This document shows positions 6,783-13,608 of a stretch of DNA of 25,355 nucleotides, piece by piece. Position numbers and translations under genes: made by a program. The notes under the pieces are model-generated. The model was not told the origin of the DNA. It ran no database searches and worked only from the letters and a program-made list of their open reading frames with translations. Source of the DNA: a virus; IMG/VR virus record IMGVR_UViG_3300046713_000298, positions 1 to 25,355 of that record, one strand, 5' to 3'. Numbering within the stretch: position 1 is the stretch's first letter; each line of letters starts with the position of its first letter.

Positions 6783-7634
6783 GTGACGACTCCGACGGGA
6801 ACGATCTCCACGAACGGCGCGCCGGCCTCGACGCCCTCGACAGCAGGCCCGGTGGTCCAGGCGGCCCTCGCGCCCTCGGCCGTGCAGGCTCCAGTCGCCG
6901 CACCGCCCGCGTCGGCGCCCGCCGCTCCGACGCCGACGCAGTACACCGCCGAGCAAGTCACGGCCTACCAGCAGCAGGTGCAGGCGCACTACCAGGCACA
7001 GCTGCAGGCGGCGCAGCAGCAGGTGCAGGCCGACATGGCGCTGCGGGTGGCGCTCGCGCGCGCGGGCGTCCACCACGACGGGTACGCGGAGTTCCTGGCG
7101 GGCCAGTACAACGGGCTGGCGCCGACGACCCGGCCCCGGCCCGAGCAGTGGATCGAGACCGCCCGCCAGCAGCACGCGGCGATGTTCGCCGGTCCCGGCG
7201 CCGCGGCGCCTCAGGCGCCCGTGCCATCCCCGGGAGGACCGTTCCCGCCTCCCTCGATCGGGGCGCCTCCGACGTTCGCGGCGCCTTCCGCCCCTCCGCC
7301 TGCTCCGCCGGGGTGGGTCTGGACCGCGCAGGGGTGGGTACAGGACACGCGCGCCGCTCCGCCTGCAGCCTCCTTCAGTTGGCCGACGCCGGTTCCGCAG
7401 CCCGCTCCGCCCGCGTGGCCTCCGGCGCCCGCTCCGACGTTCGCGGCTCCGCCCGCGCCGGCCGGCTGGCCGCAGCTCGTGCGGAGCAACCCCGACCAGG
7501 GCGCGCCCTCGGGGACCGGATCGCCCGTCGACCCGCCGATCACGGCGGACCTGATTAACCGCATGGACCAAGCGACGTTCGCGCGACGCTGGCCCGAGAT
7601 CGACACGTTCATGAGGGCCCGCCCGCGCGGGTGA
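6783..7634 (+). CDS. Candidate capsid scaffolding protein
   Basis: A 283-residue protein directly upstream of the major capsid gene, the usual scaffold position. It is extremely rich in Ala, Pro and Gln. Residues 1-52 are low-complexity. A helical Gln/Ala-rich segment (about 53-85) resembles the coiled core of scaffolds. A long Pro/Ala linker follows, with two Trp clusters (PPGWVWTAQGWVQ). The C-terminus (ADLINRMDQATFARRWPEID, then a basic end) forms a short charged helix like the capsid-binding tail of many scaffolds. GTG 6783 follows GGGGGA. No protease is encoded nearby, so if it is a scaffold it may leave intact or be cleaved by another enzyme. Assignment is from context and composition. 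Confidence 0.55.
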   Translation: MTTPTGTISTNGAPASTPSTAGPVVQAALAPSAVQAPVAAPPASAPAAPTPTQYTAEQVTAYQQQVQAHYQAQLQAAQQQVQADMALRVALARAGVHHDGYAEFLAGQYNGLAPTTRPRPEQWIETARQQHAAMFAGPGAAAPQAPVPSPGGPFPPPSIGAPPTFAAPSAPPPAPPGWVWTAQGWVQDTRAAPPAASFSWPTPVPQPAPPAWPPAPAPTFAAPPAPAGWPQLVRSNPDQGAPSGTGSPVDPPITADLINRMDQATFARRWPEIDTFMRARPRG

Positions 7635-7644
7635 CGGAGGATCT

Positions 7645-8616
7645 GTGGCCAACGAGGTCATCATCGCGAACGAGGGCAACTTCCTCGTCACCAACGTCAT
7701 GGCGCGGCGGCTGGAGATGCTGCTGCACCAGCGGCCCTTCATGCACCGGCTCTGCCGCTACATCGGCGACACGCGCAGCAGCGGGTCGAACCAGATCAAG
7801 CAGGGCCAGATCGACGACGACGACATCGGGACGAGCGTGAACGAGAACAGCGCGATCTCCGGCAACACGGACATCACGAGCGGTTCGTACACCTCGACGC
7901 CGGGCCGCATCGCGATCAAGCGCGTGGTGTCCGACATCCTCCAGGGGATCGACGCGACGGGGCAGCTCAACGCCGTCGCGCTCGCCCAGTACAACTTCAA
8001 CGGGGTGCAGCGCGGCTTCGACGCCCTCGTGGCGGCGGCGACCCCGAGCCTCACGGGCACCGCCGGCACGTCGGGCGTCGCGATGTCGGTGGACGACTGG
8101 TTCACCGCTCAGCAGACGCTGGTCGAGCGCAACATCGACGGCCCGCTGGCCGCGCTGCTCCACCCGCACCAGTGGACGAACCTGCAGACGGACCTGCGCG
8201 GCGAGGTCGGCCCGTGGCAGTTCGATCCGCAGGTCGCCGCCGCGGTGCGCAACAGCACCGGCCAGAACTACAAGGGCATGCTCAACGACGTCCAGATCTG
8301 GACGAGCACCCAGGTCGCCGACGCCAACACGGGCGCGGACCACGACGGCTCGATGTTCCAGATCCCCGACGAGTCGACCGCCAACGCCGCGACGGGCAAG
8401 TTCGACGGGGACGCCGCGATCTCGTACTCCGAGGGCTCGCCCGAGCCGGTCACGCTGATCCCCGGCACCCGCGTCATGGCCCCGGGCGGCGTCGTGTACA
8501 GCACGCTCACCGCGGACGGCGACAAGGCCAACCAGGCCGTCGTGACCAACTACTTCGCGGCGGCGCAGGTCGCCGACGCCAACAAGGGCATCAAGATCCG
8601 CACCGACCACGCCTGA
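7645..8616 (+). CDS. Major capsid protein, HK97-like fold
   Basis: A 323-residue protein and the best candidate for the shell protein. The N-terminal arm (ANEGNFLVTNVMARRLEMLL) is helical. The middle holds the typical capsid-family elements: a helix with QYNFNGVQRGFDALV, then LAALLHPHQWTNLQTDL, a motif seen in many HK97-fold capsid proteins, followed by a beta-rich domain with YKGMLNDVQIWTSTQV and the late strand VTLIPGTRVMAPGGVVYS. GTG 7645 follows GGAGG at 7636-7640, a strong site suited to a highly expressed gene, and lies 10 bases after the scaffold stop. The next gene follows after 22 bases. Confidence 0.8.
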   Translation: MANEVIIANEGNFLVTNVMARRLEMLLHQRPFMHRLCRYIGDTRSSGSNQIKQGQIDDDDIGTSVNENSAISGNTDITSGSYTSTPGRIAIKRVVSDILQGIDATGQLNAVALAQYNFNGVQRGFDALVAAATPSLTGTAGTSGVAMSVDDWFTAQQTLVERNIDGPLAALLHPHQWTNLQTDLRGEVGPWQFDPQVAAAVRNSTGQNYKGMLNDVQIWTSTQVADANTGADHDGSMFQIPDESTANAATGKFDGDAAISYSEGSPEPVTLIPGTRVMAPGGVVYSTLTADGDKANQAVVTNYFAAAQVADANKGIKIRTDHA

Positions 8617-8638
8617 GCGCGGGTCCGAGAGAGGGAAC

Positions 8639-9448
8639 GTGTCCGGCTTCATCGTCGAGTCCCCGAACGCGCAACGCGCCACCGACGAGGGTGGGCGCGT
8701 TCGCGACGTGCCGCGCCCGAACTTCGTCTTCTACTACCACCCGGCGGAGTGGCAGCTCGACGAGCGCGGCGAGCTCATTCCCTCGATCGGGCACTTCTCG
8801 CTCGCGCCGGGATCGGGCGCCGACCCGAACGGCGACTTCAGCCAGCGACACGCCGAGATGACCAGCAAGGGGTTCGTGCGGATCCCTCACGACGTGCTCG
8901 GTGCCGCGCTGCCGGACTACGTGGCGAAGTACACGAACCACCGCGGCAAGGCGGTCCACCGGACCGTGTTCCAGACGCCGTACAACGACGGCACCGGCAC
9001 CACGCGGTGGCTCGACGACATCGAGTCGCGCCGGGCGTTCGTCGCCTTCCTGCGCCGCAAGGGGCTCATCGCGCGCCCGCGGCCCGAGGTGGTCGAGGGC
9101 AAGCTCCGCGAGGAGGAGCGCAAGCTCGGGCGCCTCGCCGACACCGAGCCCGCGAGCAACGCGCTCGCCCGAGACCGGTACGCGCAGAAGGTCGCGCGCG
9201 GCCAGCACGCGATCGAGACGCTGCAAGCCGAGCTCGCCGAGTCGATCGCGGTGTACGGACGCCCGGTGGCCCCGGCCCGCGGGGCCCTGCTCGCGCTCCT
9301 ACAGGCTGATGAGACCGTGACGCCCGAGGCCGAGGCCGTCGTGCGCAAGGTGCGGACCCGGAAGCCGAAGCCCGAGGGGGCGCCCGCCCCGGCCGAGCCC
9401 GCTCCGACCGAGGGGGGTGGGTTCGAGCTCGGCGGGGACGACGAGTGA
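8639..9448 (+). CDS. Head-region protein of unknown function
   Basis: A 269-residue protein immediately after the capsid gene. I do not recognise the family. The first 150 residues are mixed alpha/beta with several aromatic motifs (NFVFYYHPAEWQL, FVRIPHDVLGAALPDYVAKY). Residues about 150-205 form a charged helix or coiled coil (LREEERKLGRLA, HAIETLQAELAESIAVYG). The tail is Pro/Ala/Gly-rich and acidic. GTG 8639 has GAGGGA upstream. Candidates by position are a head accessory, decoration or connector protein. It overlaps the next gene as GTGA, so the two are translationally coupled. Confidence 0.75.
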   Translation: MSGFIVESPNAQRATDEGGRVRDVPRPNFVFYYHPAEWQLDERGELIPSIGHFSLAPGSGADPNGDFSQRHAEMTSKGFVRIPHDVLGAALPDYVAKYTNHRGKAVHRTVFQTPYNDGTGTTRWLDDIESRRAFVAFLRRKGLIARPRPEVVEGKLREEERKLGRLADTEPASNALARDRYAQKVARGQHAIETLQAELAESIAVYGRPVAPARGALLALLQADETVTPEAEAVVRKVRTRKPKPEGAPAPAEPAPTEGGGFELGGDDE

Positions 9449-9702
9449 GCGCCGGCCTCCCGATCGGCTCGCTCGTCGCGGTCGAGTCCTCAGCGACCCG
9501 AACCGCGGTGATCGCGTTCGCCCGCAAGCTGTACGCCGACCAGCTCCGGATCTGGCAGCGCAACAAGAGCGACAACGCGCGCAACAAGCCCGCCGCGCCC
9601 ACGCTTGCGCAGTGCCTCGCCAAGAGCGTGCAGATCCGGACGAAGCGGGAGCGCGACTCCCGGTACTGGAACGACCTGGTCAGCGCGCACCCCGTGCACT
9701 GA
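9445..9702 (+). CDS. Small basic hypothetical protein
   Basis: An 85-residue, strongly basic, helical protein starting at GTG 9445, which overlaps the upstream TGA. It has a helix with AFARKLYADQLRIWQRNKSD and a second with LAQCLAKSVQIRTKRERDSR. Its basic charge would suit nucleic-acid or capsid-interior binding, but no family motif is visible. The 38 bases after it (9703-9740) contain a short GGGG/CCCC hairpin and an AGGAGG for the next gene. Confidence 0.65.
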   Translation: MSAGLPIGSLVAVESSATRTAVIAFARKLYADQLRIWQRNKSDNARNKPAAPTLAQCLAKSVQIRTKRERDSRYWNDLVSAHPVH

Positions 9703-9740
9703 TCCTCGCCCCCGGGGCCTGACCCCAGCAGGAGGAACCG

Positions 9741-10508
9741 ATGGCCGCTGGCCGACACCTGAGCACCAACCCGAACACCCGGTTCACTCGCGACCTGTTC
9801 GTCAAGCAGGACACGGGCCGCCGGCACGGGGCGTTGATCGCGCAGCGCGGGATCGCGCGCAACGAGTTCATCGAGGCCTTCTACGACTTCCAGCAGAAGG
9901 CTGGGTCGACCCCGATCCTGCCTTGGACGAGCACGAAGACGGGCACCGACGAGGCCGCCGACTTCGTGGCCAACACCGCCGACGGCGTCTACCGGTTCAC
10001 CTGCGGAGGCACCTCCGAGGCGCAGACGATGCGGATCGACTGGGGCGATCAGTTGCTCATCAACGTGAGCAAGGAGCCTCGGATGGAGTGCCGGATCAAG
10101 CCGGCACCGGCAGGCGCGAACTACGGCACCACCACGCGGCTCCTGGTCGGGTTCGCGAGCGCGTACAACTCGACGCTCGACAACGTGGTCACGAACGCCT
10201 GGTTCCGGCTGGGCGACCACGCCGACCTGAACATCTACTGCGAGGCCGACGACGGCACGACCGACACCGACGACTCGGACACGGGCGCGGATTGGGTGGC
10301 CGCCACCTACTCGACGCTCGAGGTCGACATCGACAGCGCGCTGGTGGCGCACTTCTCGGTGGACGGGGTCGAGGTCAAGACGGCCAGCCTCGCCGCGCTG
10401 GCGGCCAACACGGTCGTGCAGCCGATGATCGCCTTCCAGCGTGCCAGCGGCACCGTGCTCGACGTCGCCAACATCGACTACGTCCACCTCTCGTGGAAGC
10501 GGAGCTGA
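9741..10508 (+). CDS. Beta-rich virion protein, lectin-like (ConA/LamG-type) candidate
   Basis: A 255-residue protein starting at ATG 9741 behind a strong AGGAGG. After a basic helical N-terminus (about 1-55), most of the protein reads as alternating short beta strands: ADGVYRFTCGG, DWGDQLLINV, RMECRIKPAP, TRLLVGFASAY, LNIYCEADDG, YSTLEVDIDS, VQPMIAFQRASG. This strand pattern, ending with VANIDYVHLSW, is that of a jelly-roll or concanavalin-like sandwich as in decoration and surface-exposed phage proteins. A role as capsid decoration or head fibre is inferred from its place in the head block. Tail function is the alternative. Confidence 0.55.
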   Translation: MAAGRHLSTNPNTRFTRDLFVKQDTGRRHGALIAQRGIARNEFIEAFYDFQQKAGSTPILPWTSTKTGTDEAADFVANTADGVYRFTCGGTSEAQTMRIDWGDQLLINVSKEPRMECRIKPAPAGANYGTTTRLLVGFASAYNSTLDNVVTNAWFRLGDHADLNIYCEADDGTTDTDDSDTGADWVAATYSTLEVDIDSALVAHFSVDGVEVKTASLAALAANTVVQPMIAFQRASGTVLDVANIDYVHLSWKRS

Positions 10509-10510
10509 CC

Positions 10511-10930
10511 ATGAAGACCATCGTCCTGCCCTCCCGGGGCCAGCCCTCCGCGGCTGAGGTCGCCGGGTTCCACGAAGCCCGCGACCGCGAGCTCGCGCGG
10601 ACCCGCGAGAACGTGACCAACGCCGTCGGGATGCTGGGGCTCCCCAAGCTCTACGTCCAGGCGCTCCAGGTCGGCGTGCCGGTGCTCGTCGACACCGCCT
10701 CGGTGCTCGACCGCGCGCTGCACCCGGAGGCGCCGGGCGGTCCCGGGCTGACGCGGGGCGAGCTCTCGCAGCTCGCGCGAGGCGCGGGGCACGAGTTGGA
10801 GCGGCGCATCAACGAAGGGCTCGCCCACCTCGTCACCGCGGACCCGGGCCCCTCGGTCGGCCCCGACGAGACGCCCGCCCCGCCCGCCCCGGTCACGCCG
10901 GCCCCGGCCCCGACCACGCCGGCCGCCTGA
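10511..10930 (+). CDS. Hypothetical helical protein with Pro/Ala tail
   Basis: A 139-residue protein starting at ATG 10511, two bases after the previous stop. The first 100 residues are helical, with SAAEVAGFHEARDRELART and LPKLYVQALQVGVPVLVDT. The last 30 residues are a Pro/Ala/Thr linker. There is no recognised domain, no signal peptide and only a weakly hydrophobic stretch. A long out-of-frame ORF covers the upstream gene in this frame; the ATG is chosen because it begins right at the gene boundary and the protein-like sequence starts there. Confidence 0.65.
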   Translation: MKTIVLPSRGQPSAAEVAGFHEARDRELARTRENVTNAVGMLGLPKLYVQALQVGVPVLVDTASVLDRALHPEAPGGPGLTRGELSQLARGAGHELERRINEGLAHLVTADPGPSVGPDETPAPPAPVTPAPAPTTPAA

Positions 10931-10933
10931 TCC

Positions 10934-11716
10934 GTGTGGCCTGCCCCGCGATGGCTGCTTCCCCGGTTCGTCCAGCTCGGACGGGCGGAGACGCTCGACT
11001 GCCCGCTGTACGACAGCAGGGGGCAGCCCGTCGCGGTCACGGCCGGCACGTTCTCGCTCCTCGACCCCGAGGGCGTGGCGGTGGTCGACGCGGCGGCTGT
11101 GACCGTCACGGCTGGCGTGGCCTCGTACCCGCTCCTGTCCACGTTCGCCGACGACTACACCCTGCCGCAGACGCCGTGGCGCGAGCGGTGGGTCCTCGAC
11201 GGCAAGACCTACGAGCGGGAGGTCCACGTCTGTCGGGTCGCGCCGGTCGCGCACCTGACGACGGAGGAGCTGTTCCGGATGCACCCGCAGTGGCGGAAGC
11301 AGCTCCAGTCCGCGCGCACCTCGACCACCTACGGGGAGCCGGTCGAGGACGCCTGGAACGAGATGATCCGCCGGTTGCTGGGCGACAACCTGCTGCCCCA
11401 GCGCACCCTCAACTGGTGGACCCTCGCGACGGTCCACAAGTACTGGGCGGCGTCGCTGGTGGCGCGTGACTTCTGCGCCGACAACCCCAACGACAACCGA
11501 TGGGCCGCGTTCGCCGACGCCTACTGGAAGCGGAGCCAGGAGGAGTACGAATCCTACACGAAGATCCAGGCGGACGCCGACGAGGATGGGATCGCCGAGA
11601 ACCCGGGCCAGCTCGAATCGGTCGAGCCGCAGCTCTACCTCACGAACGTCCCCGCGACGTGGTACCCGCCGGGCTGGTCGGGCGGGATCGGGGGCGGCGG
11701 TGGGTGGTGGCGGTGA
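10934..11716 (+). CDS. Head-tail connector candidate with N-terminal beta domain
   Basis: A 260-residue protein. The N-terminus (about 15-100) is an Ig-like beta domain (LDCPLYDSRGQPV, GTFSLLDPEGVAV, VASYPLLSTF, REVHVCRVAP). The C-terminal half is helical, with LTTEELFRMHPQWRKQ, ATVHKYWAASLVARDF and WAAFADAYWKRSQEEYESY, the helix layout of gp6-type head-tail adaptor proteins. It ends in a Gly/Trp-rich tail. GTG 10934 is three bases after the upstream stop; GTG 11713 of the next gene overlaps its TGA. The fold assignment is by pattern, so the connector call is moderate. Confidence 0.55.
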   Translation: MWPAPRWLLPRFVQLGRAETLDCPLYDSRGQPVAVTAGTFSLLDPEGVAVVDAAAVTVTAGVASYPLLSTFADDYTLPQTPWRERWVLDGKTYEREVHVCRVAPVAHLTTEELFRMHPQWRKQLQSARTSTTYGEPVEDAWNEMIRRLLGDNLLPQRTLNWWTLATVHKYWAASLVARDFCADNPNDNRWAAFADAYWKRSQEEYESYTKIQADADEDGIAENPGQLESVEPQLYLTNVPATWYPPGWSGGIGGGGGWWR

Positions 11717-12153
11717 GCACGCCTCGCACCCAGCACGACCAACTCCAGCGGATCCGCCAGCAGATCGAGACGGACACCGAGCTGCGCGCGATGGAGACGC
11801 TGTTCAGCCTCGGACAGCCGGGTAGCCTGCTCCACCGCCGGTTCCGGTTCGAGCTGCCGACGAGCAGCTACGGCGCCCCGGGCCAGTCGCCCAATGCGGA
11901 TCTGCAGCTCGACGTGATCGACGACCTCGTGATCCTCGTCGCACACGACGTCGACCCGCACCAGGAGGACGCCTCGTGGCGCCTCGCCTCTGACGACGTC
12001 GCCAAGCTGCTGATCGGCCTGATGGCGTCGGATCTCGGCCAGGAGATGCGGATCGCGGGCGGTGGGTCGGCCCCCTCGATCCGCGGCCAGACGATCGAGC
12101 AGCGGATCCGGCTGCAGTACCGGTACTACCTCACGCTCCCGGAGCCGACATGA
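11713..12153 (+). CDS. Tail terminator / tail completion candidate
   Basis: A 146-residue protein between the connector candidate and the tail-tube gene, the normal position of the tail terminator. It begins with a charged helix (HDQLQRIRQQIETDTELRAM), followed by alternating strands and helices: FRFELPTSS, LQLDVIDDLVILVAHDV, WRLASDDVAKLLIGLM, and a final strand IRLQYRYYLTLPEP. This fits the alpha/beta fold of lambda gpU-like proteins. GTG 11713 overlaps the upstream stop as GTGA and ATG 12150 of the next gene overlaps its own stop as ATGA. No decisive motif is visible. Confidence 0.5.
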   Translation: MSTPRTQHDQLQRIRQQIETDTELRAMETLFSLGQPGSLLHRRFRFELPTSSYGAPGQSPNADLQLDVIDDLVILVAHDVDPHQEDASWRLASDDVAKLLIGLMASDLGQEMRIAGGGSAPSIRGQTIEQRIRLQYRYYLTLPEPT

Positions 12154-12722
12154 GCGCTGAATCCTGGGGATTGTTCGCCAACAATGGGTACCTGAACGCC
12201 TACGACGGATCCGGCGCCTCGCTCACGCGGCTGAAGTACATCGTCGGCGACGTCAAGATCAGCGGCCTGATGCGGATCTGCAACACGCCGGTGGACGCGC
12301 ACATTCGCGGCGGGTTCTTCGGCACCGGCTACGGGGAGCCGACGATCCCGACGATCACGCTGTCCGAGCGGCTGATGCAGCTCGCGGCCGCCGCCTCGCC
12401 CGGCACGGTGGGGGAGTTCCTCAGCGGCACGGGCGCGTACGCCGCGAACTATTCGACGTTCGGGTCGGGGTTCCCCTACGCGGTCCACCTCGAGCTCGTG
12501 GCGAAGGGCTCGGCGCTCGGCAAGCCCGACAACACGCTGAAGCTCTGGCACGTCCAGTTCCCGAGCTGGGATCTGGCGCAGGGCGACCCGTGGACGCGGT
12601 CGTGGACCGGTCGCGTGCTGGGCGTGCCGGGGTTCTGGGCGTCGTCGGTCGGCGGGGCGGGCACGGTCGCCAGCATCGACGGCGCGATCTACAGCCGGAG
12701 GATCGACCAGGATGGGAACTGA
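12150..12722 (+). CDS. Major tail (tube) protein candidate
   Basis: A 190-residue protein directly before the tail assembly chaperone, where the tube subunit is normally encoded. It is beta-rich: YLNAYDGSGASLTRLKYIVG, VKISGLMRICN, YAVHLELVAKGS, NTLKLWHVQFPSW and RSWTGRVLGVPGFW. The strand-turn-strand ending near a conserved Trp and a Gly-rich C-terminus match siphovirus tube proteins. ATG 12150 is coupled to the upstream gene. Its stop overlaps the chaperone start by 11 bases. Confidence 0.65.
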   Translation: MSAESWGLFANNGYLNAYDGSGASLTRLKYIVGDVKISGLMRICNTPVDAHIRGGFFGTGYGEPTIPTITLSERLMQLAAAASPGTVGEFLSGTGAYAANYSTFGSGFPYAVHLELVAKGSALGKPDNTLKLWHVQFPSWDLAQGDPWTRSWTGRVLGVPGFWASSVGGAGTVASIDGAIYSRRIDQDGN

Positions 12723-13200
12723 CCCGACACAGACGGCCTGGACGCTGGGCCCGTACACGACGACGCTCCGCCGCCCCGAGAAGTTCAGCGACCGCTGGGG
12801 GATCCAGCTCGCGCGCGAGGACGCGATCGGGCGGACCGACCTGCTCGTGTTCGTGCTCGCCGCCGCGATCGGGCTGTGCGATGAGCGCGTTGCCGAGTAC
12901 GTCGACGAGAAGCACCGCCTCGCGCGCCGGCTCGGCCTCGCGCACTGGGGCGCCTGCGTCGTCGACTACCTGACGAGCATCGACCCGCCGGCGACGCGCG
13001 CGCAGATCCTCGCCGCGGGACAGGCTGCCTTCCAGCTCTGCCTCGACGCCACGGTCACCCAGACCGCGATCCAGGAGGCGACGGATTTTTCGAGTCCCCA
13101 GCCGGCCGCTTCGACCTCGAGCAGCTCGACGTCGAGCGCGACTGGGGACAGCAGCCTGGCTGGTTGGGCACCCTCGACCCCGCCGACGCCGCCCGGCTGA
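12712..13200 (+). CDS. Tail assembly chaperone, short (gpG-like) form
   Basis: A 162-residue unshifted product. The N-terminal 120 residues are helical (DLLVFVLAAAIGLCDERVAE, HRLARRLGLAHWGACVVDYL), as in tail assembly chaperones that coat the tape measure. After residue 126 the sequence degenerates into a Ser/Thr/Pro-rich tail (ASTSSSSTSSATG), which is what a short form looks like past a frameshift site. The real conserved C-terminus is in the -1 frame. ATG 12712 overlaps the tube-protein stop. The tape measure follows one gene later. Confidence 0.8.
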   Translation: MGTDPTQTAWTLGPYTTTLRRPEKFSDRWGIQLAREDAIGRTDLLVFVLAAAIGLCDERVAEYVDEKHRLARRLGLAHWGACVVDYLTSIDPPATRAQILAAGQAAFQLCLDATVTQTAIQEATDFSSPQPAASTSSSSTSSATGDSSLAGWAPSTPPTPPG

Positions 13201-13256
13201 TCGCGCGGCACCGCAGGAGGCAGCGTGAGCAGCACGATCGCCACCGTAAGCCTTGA
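12712..13256 (+). CDS. Tail assembly chaperone, frameshifted (gpGT-like) form
   Basis: Predicted 181-residue fusion made by a -1 shift near 13086-13091: 126 residues in the first frame, then 55 in the -1 frame to TGA 13254-13256. The extension begins FESPAGRFDLEQLDVERDW and continues with LGTLDPADAARLIARHRRRQ. This is protein-like: charged, helical and typical of the T extension that recruits tape measure and tube protein. The in-frame tail is low-complexity by comparison. The extension overlaps the first 32 bases of the next gene (13225). The shift itself is inferred from the conserved G/GT arrangement in siphovirus tails and the T-run; its efficiency is unknown. Confidence 0.7.
13083..13091 (+). 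promoter_or_regulatory. Programmed -1 ribosomal frameshift site
   Basis: The sequence GGATTTTTC contains a run of five T. In the zero frame it reads GAT TTT TCG; sliding back one base after TTT gives TTC GAG. The zero frame then continues as low-complexity Ser/Thr codons, whereas the -1 frame encodes the chaperone extension. It is not an ideal X XXY YYZ heptamer (GGATTTT is the nearest fit), so the exact slip position within the run is uncertain. A downstream stimulatory structure is plausible in this GC-rich stretch but not demonstrated. Confidence 0.65.
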
Positions 13257-13608
13257 CCTGCGACCGCTGGTGGCCCGCTGGGGCGAGGCCGCACGACAGG
13301 CGGCGATCGACCAGCTCCAGTTCGACGCCCTGAAGATCGTCGCCGACGCCAAGCGCCCCGGGCAGTGGCCGGTGGACACGGGACGGAGTCGCGGCCTGCT
13401 GTTCGCGACGGAGCCGTTCGTCAACGGGGACCGCGTCACGATCAAGATCCTGGACGCCGCGCCGTACGCCTCGTACATCCACCAGCGCGGCTCGGCGACG
13501 CTCGTCTGGGACGCCCTGATCCTGCAGCCGCTCCAGGCGCTCTCGGGCCGGCGGTTCGTGCAGGCGATCGCCGCGCGGATCCGACAGATCCAGCAGCGTG
13601 CCGCGTGA
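13225..13608 (+). CDS. HK97 gp10-like protein
   Basis: A 127-residue protein with the HK97-gp10 signature: an N-terminal helix (RWGEAARQAAIDQLQFDALK), then PVDTGRSRGLLFA, in which the Asp-Thr-Gly turn is typical, then a strand pair with VTIKILDAAPYASYIHQRG and a C-terminal helix (RRFVQAIAARIRQIQQ). Such proteins act at the head-tail interface or in tail completion. GTG 13225 has GGAGG just upstream (13216-13220). It sits between the chaperone and tape measure rather than between connector and tube gene, an uncommon position. It starts inside the frameshifted chaperone extension. Confidence 0.7.
   Translation: MSSTIATVSLDLRPLVARWGEAARQAAIDQLQFDALKIVADAKRPGQWPVDTGRSRGLLFATEPFVNGDRVTIKILDAAPYASYIHQRGSATLVWDALILQPLQALSGRRFVQAIAARIRQIQQRAA

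Noticed and set aside
9703-9740. Intrinsic terminator before the gene at 9741
   Set aside because: The GGGG/CCCC hairpin has only four base pairs and no T-tract; it is more likely just GC-rich leader.
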